Assembly (NCBI GenBank): GCA_033485155.1
Contig: JAWQJJ010000001.1
Coordinates: 310,001 to 374,000 of the forward strand
Direction: 5' to 3'
Source: Methanomassiliicoccus sp.
Lineage (GTDB): Archaea > Thermoplasmatota > Thermoplasmata > Methanomassiliicoccales > Methanomassiliicoccaceae
Length of the DNA stretch: 64,000 nt
The notes beneath the pieces were generated by a model that worked only from the letters and a program-made list of their open reading frames with translations, was not told the origin of the DNA and ran no database searches. Below are positions 19,368-28,098 of this stretch, in pieces; within the stretch, counting starts at the first letter, position 1, and each line of letters opens with the position of its first letter. The position numbers and the translations under genes were made by a program.

Positions 19368-20486
19368 ATGTCCGAGCGCGATTACTACGAGGTGCTGGGG
19401 GTCCCCAAGGGAGCCTCGGTGGAGGAGATCAAGAAGGCCTACCGAAAGCTGGCCATGCAATATCACCCGGACGTCACCAAGGAGGACCGCAAGGTCGCCG
19501 AGGAGAAGTTCAAGGAGGTCTCGGAGGCCTACGAGGTCCTCGCCGACGAGAAGAAGCGCAAGCTGTACGACCAGTATGGCCATGCTGGCGTCAACTCGCA
19601 GTTCCAGGACGGCTCCTTCAACTGGAACGACTTCTCACATGTGGGTGACCTGCGGGACATTTTCGGGGACTCGGGCGGCTTCGGCAACATATTCGACATC
19701 CTGTTCGGGAGGCAGCAGCGGTCGGGCGGCCGAGATGCGGCCATGGACCTCGAGATCACCCTGGACGAGGCCTTTCGGGGAGCAAAGAAGCGTATTACCG
19801 TCCCCAAGTTCGACTCCTGTCCGCGGTGCTCCGGGACCGGGTCCAAGGACGGCAAGGTCGTCCCCTGCCCGGAGTGCCACGGCACCGGACAGGTGCGCGT
19901 GGTCCAGAGGGGTGGCTTCGGTCAGTTCGTTCAGGTCGGCCCCTGCCGGCACTGCCGAGGAACCGGACGGTCCTCGGCCGATGCCTGCCCCGACTGCAAC
20001 GGAAGGGGCAAGGTCCAGCGGGCCTCGCATATCGATCTGGACATACCCAGGGGGGTTGAAACAGGGTCCCGTCTCCGCATCTCCGGGGCCGGGGAGATCG
20101 GCGGTCCGGGGGAGCCCAACGGCGACCTGTACGTCATAATCCACGTCAAGGAGCACCCCCAGTATCACCGGGAGGGACCGGACCTCATCGTGGAGTTCCC
20201 GGTCACCTTCGCCCAGGCGGCCCTGGGATCGGAGCTCGAGATCCCTACCCTGGACAAGAAGGCCAAGGTGACCCTTCCGGCGGGGACCCAATCGGAAACG
20301 GTGTTCCGGCTGCGGGGCTCGGGGATGCCCATCCTGCGCACCAATTCCTTCGGCGACCTCTATGTCCGGGTGAAGGTCAAGGTGCCGGAGAAGCTCAACC
20401 AGGAGCAGAAGGACATCCTCAAGCGCTTCGCCGAGATTGAGAGCGAGAACCGAGGCATGTTTGCCAAGTTCAAAAAGAAGAAATGA
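19368..20486 (+). CDS. dnaJ: Co-chaperone DnaJ (Hsp40)
   Basis: A 372-residue type I DnaJ. The J domain covers residues 4-70 with HPD in MQYHPDVT (about 31-33). A Gly/Phe-rich linker follows. Four CxxCxGxG zinc repeats are visible: [24 protein letters not shown] and CPDCNGRG. The C-terminal substrate-binding domains end the protein. It stimulates DnaK ATPase and completes the grpE-dnaK-dnaJ operon. Confidence 0.97.
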   Translation: MSERDYYEVLGVPKGASVEEIKKAYRKLAMQYHPDVTKEDRKVAEEKFKEVSEAYEVLADEKKRKLYDQYGHAGVNSQFQDGSFNWNDFSHVGDLRDIFGDSGGFGNIFDILFGRQQRSGGRDAAMDLEITLDEAFRGAKKRITVPKFDSCPRCSGTGSKDGKVVPCPECHGTGQVRVVQRGGFGQFVQVGPCRHCRGTGRSSADACPDCNGRGKVQRASHIDLDIPRGVETGSRLRISGAGEIGGPGEPNGDLYVIIHVKEHPQYHREGPDLIVEFPVTFAQAALGSELEIPTLDKKAKVTLPAGTQSETVFRLRGSGMPILRTNSFGDLYVRVKVKVPEKLNQEQKDILKRFAEIESENRGMFAKFKKKK

Positions 20487-20533
20487 ACGTTCGGATAAGG
20501 ATGAAGTAGCTCCTTGCCGCTCCCCAGGCGAGG

Positions 20534-21775
20534 ATGATGAGGAGCCCTAGCTCTCTGAGGGGACTGGACCGGCGGATCTGGATCCTTGCCGTCGGCCGCA
20601 TCATCTCAGCGACCGGGTACTCAATAGTGATGCCTTTCCTGGCCATCCACCTCAACAGCGATCTGGGCATCCCCATGGGACAGGTCGGAGCGATCTACCT
20701 GTTCATGGCTGTCGCCGGGGCTTCCGGCCAGATCATCGGCGGCGAGGTGGCCGACCGTCTTGGGCGTCGATCGGTGATGTGGGCCTCCATGGTCCTCCGG
20801 GGCGTGGTCTTCATCTTCCTGTTCGCCGTCATGGCCATATCTAAGGACATCTGGCTCATTTCCGGACTGTTGTTGGTCTCGTCCCTATTGGGTGCCATGT
20901 TCGATCCCGCCAGCAACGCCATGGTCGCCGACCTGGTGGTGCCGGGCCAGAGGATGGAGGCCTATAACCTGCTCCGGATAGGGCAGAACATCGGCTGGAC
21001 CCTGGGGCCGCTCATCTCAGGGACCATGATAGTGCTCCTGCCGTTCTCCTACCTATTCGCGGTGGCGGCGGTCACCTGCCTCGGCGTGGGCGTGGTCATC
21101 TTCCTCAAGGTCGCTGACCCAGCGCGATCCGAGGGACCGCATGTGCGGTTCCACCCCCGGGACCTGGCGGCCATCATGCGCCACCGCCTGTTCTTCGTGT
21201 TCTGCATCGCCACGCTGCCGCTGGGCATCGTGATGGGGCAGATGTCGTCGACCTTCTCGGTATTCGCGGTGGAGGACGCCGGCATCACCGAGGTCCAGAT
21301 CGGGTACCTGTATGCCCTCAGCGGGATAATGGTCGTCGCTCTACAGTTCCCCATGGCCCGCCTGGTCTCGCGGTACAAGATGCCCAACGTCCTCGCCCTT
21401 GGCGCTCTTCTGTACGCCGCCGGATACGCGATCATCGGCCTCCCCGGCGGGATCTGGCTGCTGGTGGCCTCAATGATCATCACCACCCTGGGGGAAAACG
21501 TCATCTCGCCGTCGAGCAATGCCCTGGTGGCCACGCTGAGCCCGGAGAATGAGAGGGGGCGGTACATGGGTGCCTTTGGAATATTCTCGTCGTTCGGTTG
21601 GTCGGTAGGTCCGGCAGTGGGCGGGGTGCTGTACGACGCCCTGCACACCGCCCCCTTGGCGCTGTGGGGCGCAGTATCGCTGATCGCATTGCTCAGTGTG
21701 CTCGGCTATCTATACCTGGGAAGGCTCTCCACGTCCTCACATCGAGCATCCAGAGCAACAGGAGCAAAGGGTTAA
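20534..21775 (+). CDS. Major facilitator superfamily transporter
   Basis: A 413-residue membrane protein with about 12 hydrophobic segments. The MFS loop 2-3 motif appears as GGEVADRLGRRSV near residues 70-82, and FGIFSSFGWSVGPAVGG in the second half resembles drug-efflux MFS proteins. Substrate is unknown. It lies 47 bases after dnaJ on the same strand and 27 bases before the RuvC-like gene, so it may be transcribed through from the chaperone operon. Confidence 0.85.
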   Translation: MMRSPSSLRGLDRRIWILAVGRIISATGYSIVMPFLAIHLNSDLGIPMGQVGAIYLFMAVAGASGQIIGGEVADRLGRRSVMWASMVLRGVVFIFLFAVMAISKDIWLISGLLLVSSLLGAMFDPASNAMVADLVVPGQRMEAYNLLRIGQNIGWTLGPLISGTMIVLLPFSYLFAVAAVTCLGVGVVIFLKVADPARSEGPHVRFHPRDLAAIMRHRLFFVFCIATLPLGIVMGQMSSTFSVFAVEDAGITEVQIGYLYALSGIMVVALQFPMARLVSRYKMPNVLALGALLYAAGYAIIGLPGGIWLLVASMIITTLGENVISPSSNALVATLSPENERGRYMGAFGIFSSFGWSVGPAVGGVLYDALHTAPLALWGAVSLIALLSVLGYLYLGRLSTSSHRASRATGAKG

Positions 21776-21802
21776 GCCGTCCCCTCTCAATCTGTCCATC
21801 AG

Positions 21803-22549
21803 ATGAAGGTCATTGGTGTCATGACCAAGAACTTCCGGTTCTTTTATGAGCTGGTCCAGCTCATGAGAGAGCACCGGGAGGCGTTCGTCGCCCTGGACTT
21901 CGATGACGATATCCCCGACACTGTCGGTGTGGTCATCACCACCCATGAGGAGCGGCCTCTGGTGCGCTTTAAAAAAGTCATAGCCAGCGATCGCCCTGAC
22001 CTAGCCCTGGACATGGCGAGGTCACAGCTCAAGGGAAGGGAGAGCTTCCGCACCCTGGTGGCCGGGATCGACCCGGGCAGCCGGCCCGGGCTCGCTATCA
22101 TCGGTGACGGCCGGGTGCTGGTGGCGCAGACGGTGGGTTCGCCGGAGCGGGTCGCCGACGAGATCGACCGCTACCGCCGATGCTTCAGGCACGAGCGTCT
22201 CATCGCCCGCGTGGGCCATGGCGACCGCACCAACCGCAACCGTATCATCCGCTCGATATGGAACTCCGTGGACGACGTGGAGGTGGTGGACGAGACCAGC
22301 ACCACCCGGCGCACCGAGGAACCGGACGCCGATGCCGCCGTCTCCATTGCCCTGGGGAGCGGGTACCGTATGCCGTTCCCGCCCGAGGTCAAGCCGACCC
22401 CGGGCGAGGTGAGGGACATCCAGCGCCTGAGCCGCATCGAGAGCGGGGGGCGGGTTACGATATCTTCGGACCTGGCCGAATCGGTAGCTAAGGGCGAGCT
22501 CAGTCTGCCTGAGGCGTTGAGGGCCCAGGGCAGAAAGTCCTCTCTATGA
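21803..22549 (+). CDS. Uncharacterised protein with a RuvC/YqgF-like RNase H fold
   Basis: A 248-residue protein. After an 85-residue N-terminal part, residues 86-180 look like an RNase H/RuvC core: VAGIDPGSRPGLAII places an acidic residue (Asp90) at the end of the first strand, and EEPDADAAVSIAL (Asp175/Asp177) resembles the C-terminal DAxDAxxxAL helix of RuvC. The C-terminal 60 residues are helical and charged. A nuclease is inferred only from this pattern. Its 3' end overlaps the convergent AMP phosphorylase gene by 50 bases. Confidence 0.6.
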   Translation: MKVIGVMTKNFRFFYELVQLMREHREAFVALDFDDDIPDTVGVVITTHEERPLVRFKKVIASDRPDLALDMARSQLKGRESFRTLVAGIDPGSRPGLAIIGDGRVLVAQTVGSPERVADEIDRYRRCFRHERLIARVGHGDRTNRNRIIRSIWNSVDDVEVVDETSTTRRTEEPDADAAVSIALGSGYRMPFPPEVKPTPGEVRDIQRLSRIESGGRVTISSDLAESVAKGELSLPEALRAQGRKSSL

Positions 22550-24065
22550 CTGTCGTGCGTGAGATGTACGGCAGCTTCTGCAGGATCATACCCTCGATGG
22601 TCACCGGGTTGAACTTGCGGGACAGTTCGATGGCCTGGTCCAGCTTAGCTCGGCTGTCGGCGTAGATGGTCAGCACGGCCTCGCCTTCGTCCACCCGGTT
22701 GCCGCGCTTCTTGTGCAACAGCACCCCCGCCCCCTTATCCTTGGGCGCTCCCGCCGCTCGGGCCAGGGCAACAAGCTCCTTGTTCCTTATCCCATTGACA
22801 TAGCCGCACATCTTGGCGGTGATGTCGTAGGTATGCTCCCCGACCTTGATGTCGGTCGACTTGAGGTTGGGGTCCCCTCCCTGGGCAGCCACGATCTCCC
22901 GGAACTTCTCGAGCGCCTTTCCGGACATCAGGATCTCCCGTGCCCTGGCCTCGCCCCTCTTGATCCCGCCCATCTCCAGCAGCATCCCGGCCATTCCGCA
23001 GGCTTTCTCGATGACGCTGCTGGGGTGCAGTTCGCCCTCCAGGATGCGGATCGCCTCCCGGGCCTCCAGCGCCGGTCCGATGGCCCGGCCCACCGGCTGC
23101 TCGCCGTAGGTGATAGCGCACTCGACGTGGATGCCCAGCCGCTCGCCGAGGTCCACGAAGTCCTTGGCGTAGGCTTGCCCCATCTCCATGGTCGGCACCT
23201 TGGTGCCCGCGCCAACGGGGATATCGATGACCAGAAATTCCGCGCCCACTGCCTTCTTCTTGCTCATGACCGACGCGAGGAGCTGAGCGTGGGGATCGAT
23301 GCCCAAGGGGTACTCGACGCGGATGATGAGGTCATCGGCCGGGGCCAGGTTGACCGACCCGCCCCAGGCCAGCGCTCCGCCGGTGGTCTCGGCGATGCTG
23401 CGCAGCTTGTTGGCGTTGAAGTCCACTCCGGCGAACACCTCCACGATGTCCGAGGTTCCCGCCGCGGAGCTGATGGCCCGCGACGAGGTCTTGGGGATGA
23501 GCAGCCCAGCCGCGGCTACGATGGGCACGACGAGCAAGGTGATCTTGTTCCCGGGACAGCCGCCGATGGAGTGGAAGTCGAACACCGGGGAGCGGTCGAA
23601 CCTGATCGTCTCCCCGGTCTCCACCATCGCCTGGGTGAGATCCGCCGTCTCCCTCAGGTTCATCCCATTGATGTTCAGCGATGTGACGTAGGCGGTCAGC
23701 TCGATGTTGCTCAGGTTGTGGGCGGCAATGTCGTTGATGATCGTCCGGATCTCCTCGGTGGTGAGCTCCTTCCCGCTCATCTTCCTCTTGATGAACTCGA
23801 CCGATTCCGGCTTGGAGGTCGCCACCACCTCGATCAGCTCGTCCGGTTCTGGGCCCAGGTCGGTGTATCCCCTGCCCAGGATGCCGACCTCTCCCTTTTT
23901 CACAACGGTCACGGTGGTCTGCACCACGGCCACGATGGACATGCGTTCGTGCTTGACCCGCACCCTGTCCATCTCCCTAACGCCGATCTCCAGTGCGTCC
24001 TCGCGGTTCAGCACGGCGGTGTACTCCGCCGACTCCATGTCGATGTACTTGGCCTTCAGCTGCAT
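22500..24065 (-). CDS. deoA: AMP phosphorylase
   Basis: A 521-residue member of the nucleoside phosphorylase-II family, archaeal AMP phosphorylase branch, which converts AMP (or CMP, UMP) and phosphate to the base and ribose-1,5-bisphosphate. The N-terminal 80 residues (EYTAVLNREDALEIGVR) form the archaeal-specific domain. The core has VDLTQAMVETGETI-like helices, the FDFHSIGGCPGNKITL phosphate loop and the SSAAGTSDIVEVF tract. The ATG at 24065 follows the RuBisCO stop directly. It is the third gene of the AMP operon. Confidence 0.93.
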   Translation of the reverse strand: MQLKAKYIDMESAEYTAVLNREDALEIGVREMDRVRVKHERMSIVAVVQTTVTVVKKGEVGILGRGYTDLGPEPDELIEVVATSKPESVEFIKRKMSGKELTTEEIRTIINDIAAHNLSNIELTAYVTSLNINGMNLRETADLTQAMVETGETIRFDRSPVFDFHSIGGCPGNKITLLVVPIVAAAGLLIPKTSSRAISSAAGTSDIVEVFAGVDFNANKLRSIAETTGGALAWGGSVNLAPADDLIIRVEYPLGIDPHAQLLASVMSKKKAVGAEFLVIDIPVGAGTKVPTMEMGQAYAKDFVDLGERLGIHVECAITYGEQPVGRAIGPALEAREAIRILEGELHPSSVIEKACGMAGMLLEMGGIKRGEARAREILMSGKALEKFREIVAAQGGDPNLKSTDIKVGEHTYDITAKMCGYVNGIRNKELVALARAAGAPKDKGAGVLLHKKRGNRVDEGEAVLTIYADSRAKLDQAIELSRKFNPVTIEGMILQKLPYISRTTVIERTFCPGPSTPQAD

Positions 24066-24067
24066 GT

Positions 24068-25312
24068 CTATCCCCACTTGGTCATCGCTTCCCGAAGCTC
24101 GGAGTGCGTCTTGGCGTACTCCACGAAGGGAACGCCCTCGTAGGCAGCGTCCACGGCCTGGACCATGGCCCGGGCGCCCCCCCGCACTCCGCCGGGGTGG
24201 CCGGCGACCCCACCGCCAGCCTGGATCTGTACATTGGTCCCTGTGATCTTGACCAGCGGCTCAATGAGCGCCGGGTGCATGCCGCCGGAGGCCACGGGCA
24301 TCACCGGTTTGTACGGAAGCTCGTCGCCAACGCACGCCCGCTGATTCTTGAGGTCTTCCTCCGGGCTCCCCTTCATTTTGCCCACTCCGAAGGTGCCGAC
24401 ATGGAGCGCATCGCCGCCGCACATGCGAACCAGCTTGGAGAACACCTGCATCGACACCCCAAGGTCCTTGTTCCTGGTGATCGCGCCGTGCATGGTGCGG
24501 TGGACATGAATGGGCAGCTTGATCGACGGGTCCTCCGCCAGGGCCTGCACCGCGGCGAACCCGCAGGTGATGACGTCGACCATGAGCTCCGAGGCCCCCA
24601 GCTCCTGGGCTCGCTCCCCGACCTCGACGATCCTTTCGCCGTTGGTCGAGATGTTGATGGCGTGCATCATGATGTGCCCCGTCTCCTGCTTCACCCGATC
24701 AATGGCCTCGGCGATGGCCACGACCCGGTCCTCGAGGGGGCAGAACCTCTGGTTGGAGAGGGTCTCATCGTCCTTCCCGTTGGTCAGGCCGCCCATCCCC
24801 GCCTCGTAGATGTAGTCGGCCATGCCCTTGGGCGGGAGGCCGATCTTGGGCTTGACGATGGTGCCGACCAAGGGCTTGTCGGGCCTCCTGAGGCGCTCCC
24901 GCATCCCGGGGATGCCGTACTTGGGCCCCTTGAACTCGCGCAGCATGCTCTTGGGGAACTGCACGTCCTCCAGGCGGACGCCCTTCAGCGCCTCCAGGCC
25001 GAACAGGTTCCCGGCGATGACGCTCAGGATCTGTGGCACCCCGCCGATGTCGAGGCTGAAATCGTCCTCGGGATAGGCGATGGTGGCTACGTTTCCGGTG
25101 ATGTCCGTCACCCGTCCATGATATCGCTCGAAGATCTCATCGTTGAGGGTCGAGACTCCCGTCCACGTGCCGGTAGACTGCTCGGTGGCGATCGCCGCGG
25201 CCGCCAGCTTGATGTCCAGGTCGGTGACGATCTTGTATTTGCAGATGACATAGGCGTCGGGGTCGACGGACTCCCCGAGATGCAGGTACTTCTCAGAATA
25301 CTCCATGCTCAT
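24068..25312 (-). CDS. rbcL: Ribulose-bisphosphate carboxylase, form III
   Basis: A 414-residue archaeal form III RuBisCO. It fixes CO2 on ribulose-1,5-bisphosphate from nucleotide degradation. Catalytic residues are present: Lys154 in TIVKPK, the carbamylated Lys180 with Asp182 and Glu183 in NGKDDE, His275 in HRTMHGA, and loop 6 Lys312 in GVGKMKG. ASGGMHP and AGGGVAGHPGG complete the phosphate sites. Its ATG overlaps the stop of the isomerase gene by ATGA. It is slightly shorter than most form III enzymes but nothing essential seems to be missing. Confidence 0.97.
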   Translation of the reverse strand: MSMEYSEKYLHLGESVDPDAYVICKYKIVTDLDIKLAAAAIATEQSTGTWTGVSTLNDEIFERYHGRVTDITGNVATIAYPEDDFSLDIGGVPQILSVIAGNLFGLEALKGVRLEDVQFPKSMLREFKGPKYGIPGMRERLRRPDKPLVGTIVKPKIGLPPKGMADYIYEAGMGGLTNGKDDETLSNQRFCPLEDRVVAIAEAIDRVKQETGHIMMHAINISTNGERIVEVGERAQELGASELMVDVITCGFAAVQALAEDPSIKLPIHVHRTMHGAITRNKDLGVSMQVFSKLVRMCGGDALHVGTFGVGKMKGSPEEDLKNQRACVGDELPYKPVMPVASGGMHPALIEPLVKITGTNVQIQAGGGVAGHPGGVRGGARAMVQAVDAAYEGVPFVEYAKTHSELREAMTKWG

Positions 25313-26241
25313 TCCTCGTTGGCCTCGAAGATCGATTCCTGTCCCAGCTCCTTAACTATTACCTCGTAAGCGGCATACGGTGAGATCAAGCCCACCTCGG
25401 TGACGATGGAGTCTATGTACTCTGCGGGGGTGGCGTCGAACACCGGATTGCGGACCCTGACCCCGGAAGGTATCAGGCGGGGGTCGACGACCTCGCTGGC
25501 GTCCCTCTCCTCGATCTCCACCAGCTCGCCGTGGACGGTCTTGGGGGAGAACTTGTAGGTCTCGGCGCACACGATGAACGGTACCCTCGCCTCGCTGGCC
25601 GCCAGGGCCACCTGGGAGGTGCCGATCTTGTTGATCAGCGCGCCGTTAGAGCAGATGGTATCTGCCCCGACGAGCACGACGTCTACCTCCTTCATGATCC
25701 AGCGGACCGCACTGTCGATGATAAGGGTGGTAGGCACCCCGGCCTCGGAGAGGTCCTTGACCGTCAGCAGCCCCTGCCGCCACGGCCGGGACTCAGTTGC
25801 ATAGGCTTGGATATCCTTTCCCTCGGCGTGCGCGGCCTTGATAACTCCCAGCGCGGCCTTGCTGTTGCAGTGGGTAAGCACAGTCATTCCGCTCCTCAGC
25901 CGCTTGGAGCCGATCCTGCCGATCACGTCCACTGCCTTGCTGGATCTTGCCACGAAGGCGTCGGCGTTGGCCACCACGAGGGACCGCAGCTCCGGCGCGC
26001 TCGTTGCCCTGGCGGTACCTCGTAGGGTCGCCTGCACCGCGTTCCACAGGGATATGGCGGTGGGTCGGGAGGCGACGAGGGCCCCTCGTCCCTCGTCCAG
26101 CCGTCGGCGCAGCTCTTCCAGGTCGTCCCCTTGGTAGTCCAGGGCTTGCTGCCTCAGCGCTTCCGCGGCGCTCCTGGCGATCAGCCCGGCGCCCCTGATC
26201 TCCATGCTCTTTATGGAATCGGCGACCTCGATGAGATCCAT
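25309..26241 (-). CDS. Ribose-1,5-bisphosphate isomerase
   Basis: A 310-residue protein of the eIF2B-alpha-like fold. It isomerises ribose-1,5-bisphosphate to ribulose-1,5-bisphosphate, the RuBisCO substrate. Cys125 in VLTHCNSKA and Asp194 in VGADTICSNG are 69 residues apart, as are the catalytic Cys133 and Asp202 reported for the Thermococcus enzyme. The GALINKIGT tract is also typical. The paralogous eIF2B-like proteins and MtnA are alternatives, but fusion to the RuBisCO/AMP phosphorylase operon makes this call strong. Confidence 0.95.
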   Translation of the reverse strand: MDLIEVADSIKSMEIRGAGLIARSAAEALRQQALDYQGDDLEELRRRLDEGRGALVASRPTAISLWNAVQATLRGTARATSAPELRSLVVANADAFVARSSKAVDVIGRIGSKRLRSGMTVLTHCNSKAALGVIKAAHAEGKDIQAYATESRPWRQGLLTVKDLSEAGVPTTLIIDSAVRWIMKEVDVVLVGADTICSNGALINKIGTSQVALAASEARVPFIVCAETYKFSPKTVHGELVEIEERDASEVVDPRLIPSGVRVRNPVFDATPAEYIDSIVTEVGLISPYAAYEVIVKELGQESIFEANEE

Positions 26242-26283
26242 GCGATCACTTGGACCAGCTAAACAGGTCGCATGAGATATATT

Positions 26284-28002
26284 TTAGGTGCTCCGTCCGT
26301 CGAAGATGGCTCTCACCTTCTCCAGGGGCAGGGCGTTGAGTACCATCTCCTTTCCCAGCCAGCCCCGGCGGGCGGTGTGCACGGCATAGCGCATGCTATC
26401 GAGCTGGCCCAGTGAGTGGGAGTCGGTGTTCAGCGCGACCATCGCCCCCAGCTCCCTGGCCTTGCGGCAGTTGAGGTCGTTGAGGTCCAGGCGCTCGATG
26501 GACCCGTTGACCTCCAGCATGACTCCCCTGCGGGCCGCTTCCTCTATAACCTGGTCCATGTCCACCTGGTACCCGTCCCGTTTCCCGATGAGCCTGCCGG
26601 AGGGGTGTCCGAGGATGTTCAGCTCACGGCAGGATAGCGCGGTCAGGATGCGCTCGGTCATTCGTTCCCGGGTCATCTTGAATCCGGAGTGCACCGAGCC
26701 GATCACGTAGTCCAGCTGGGCCAGCACGTCCTCTGGGTAGTCGTAGGTCCCGTCGTCCAGGATGTCCACCTCCGCCCCCCGCAGGACCTCTATGCCCAGC
26801 TCCTCGGTTAGCTGGTGGGCCTCGTCCACTGAGGCCAGGAGGTCATCGATGGGCACTCCATGAGCGATGTACAGCGACCGCGAGTGGTCGGTGACCCCAA
26901 TGTACTCATAGCCCTTCTCCCGGGCCGCCATGGCGACCTCCCGCATGGTCGCCCTCCCGTCGCTCATGACAGTGTGAACGTGAAAGTCGCCCAAGATATC
27001 CTCTTCCCGAACCAGCGGCGGCAGGCGGTGGGCGGCCGCCTCCTCGATCTCCCCCCGGTCCTCGCGGAGCTCTGGCGGCACCCACTCCAGGTCCAGCGCG
27101 CCATAGATTGAAGCTTCGTCCCGGCCGGCCACCATCTCCTCGCCTTCCCGGCTGAACAGCCCGTACTCGTTGAGTCGGAGGCCACGCTGGATGGCCAGGC
27201 GCCGCATCACCACGTTGTGCTCCTTGGACCCTGTAAAGTATTGCAGTGCCGCCCCGTAACTCGATCGGGGCACCACCCGAAGGTCGACCTGGGTGCCGTC
27301 GGCCAGCCGGACGGTGGAACGCGTCGGCCCCTTGGACACGACCGCGGCTACCGAGGGGTAAGCGGTGAAGGCGTCCATGGCCCGCAGGGGCTCGTCGCTT
27401 CCCACCAGCAGGTCGATGTCGCCGATCGTCTCCCTCCACCGGCGCAGGGACCCGGCCACGCTCACCTCCTCGAACCCTTTCGCCTGGAGGTGTCGGGCGA
27501 AGGATTCGGCGATGGGTAGGGCCCTTCCCAGTAGCATCCTCCCTCCCTGCCCCTGCACCAGCGCAAGGCCCTTGAGGATATTCTCTTCCGTTCTCTCCCC
27601 GAACCCCTTCAGCGAGCGAATGCGGTGCCGCTCGGCCGCCTCCCGGAGGCCGTCCAGGTCCCTGATTCCCAACTCCCGGTACAGTGTGACCGCGGTCCGC
27701 GGGCCGATATCGGGCACCTTCATCAGCTCCACGACGCCCGGAGGGTACTCCGCCCGGAGTTCGTCCAACTTTCTCAGGCCGCCGGTCTCCACCATCTCCC
27801 TTATCTTCTGGGCGATAGCCTTCCCCACTCCGGGAATGCTCTCCAGCTCCTCTCGGGCGAGATATCTGCTCACATCCTCATCAAGGGCCTCGACGCTCTG
27901 GGCCGCCCGGCGGTAGGCGTTGCGCTTGAACACGTCCCCCTTCAGGTCCATGAGCTCGGCTAGCTGGTAGAGCATGGCGGCGATCTCGGCGTTATTCACC
28001 AT
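26284..28002 (-). CDS. polX: PolX-family DNA polymerase/3'-5' exonuclease
   Basis: A 572-residue PolX. Residues 1-150 carry helix-hairpin-helix DNA-binding motifs (SIPGVGKAIAQKI, VPDIGPRTAVTLY). The nucleotidyltransferase domain has GDIDLLV (about residues 190-196). The C-terminal PHP domain has DFHVHTVMSDG and EVNGSIERLDLND-type metal motifs and is the nuclease in bacterial PolX. It probably acts in base excision or gap repair. I use the ATG at 28002; a TATA box sits 29 bases upstream, so the mRNA looks leaderless. It lies downstream of a divergent promoter shared with gdhA. Confidence 0.92.
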   Translation of the reverse strand: MVNNAEIAAMLYQLAELMDLKGDVFKRNAYRRAAQSVEALDEDVSRYLAREELESIPGVGKAIAQKIREMVETGGLRKLDELRAEYPPGVVELMKVPDIGPRTAVTLYRELGIRDLDGLREAAERHRIRSLKGFGERTEENILKGLALVQGQGGRMLLGRALPIAESFARHLQAKGFEEVSVAGSLRRWRETIGDIDLLVGSDEPLRAMDAFTAYPSVAAVVSKGPTRSTVRLADGTQVDLRVVPRSSYGAALQYFTGSKEHNVVMRRLAIQRGLRLNEYGLFSREGEEMVAGRDEASIYGALDLEWVPPELREDRGEIEEAAAHRLPPLVREEDILGDFHVHTVMSDGRATMREVAMAAREKGYEYIGVTDHSRSLYIAHGVPIDDLLASVDEAHQLTEELGIEVLRGAEVDILDDGTYDYPEDVLAQLDYVIGSVHSGFKMTRERMTERILTALSCRELNILGHPSGRLIGKRDGYQVDMDQVIEEAARRGVMLEVNGSIERLDLNDLNCRKARELGAMVALNTDSHSLGQLDSMRYAVHTARRGWLGKEMVLNALPLEKVRAIFDGRST

Positions 28003-28026
28003 GTAAATCACTTGTGCTCGGGTCGA

Positions 28027-28037
28027 AATATATATGA
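28027..28037. promoter_or_regulatory. Shared TATA block between polX and gdhA
   Basis: AATATATATGA, near-palindromic, lies 29 bases from the polX start on the minus strand and about 67 from the gdhA start on the plus strand. It could serve either or both genes; a second weak TATA (GTTATCTATAC) at about 28053 is a better-placed alternative for gdhA. Confidence 0.45.
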
Positions 28038-28098
28038 ACGGATGTTAATCGAAGTTATCTATACTCGACCGTAGCGCAGATCGCCGGAGGCATCGGAC

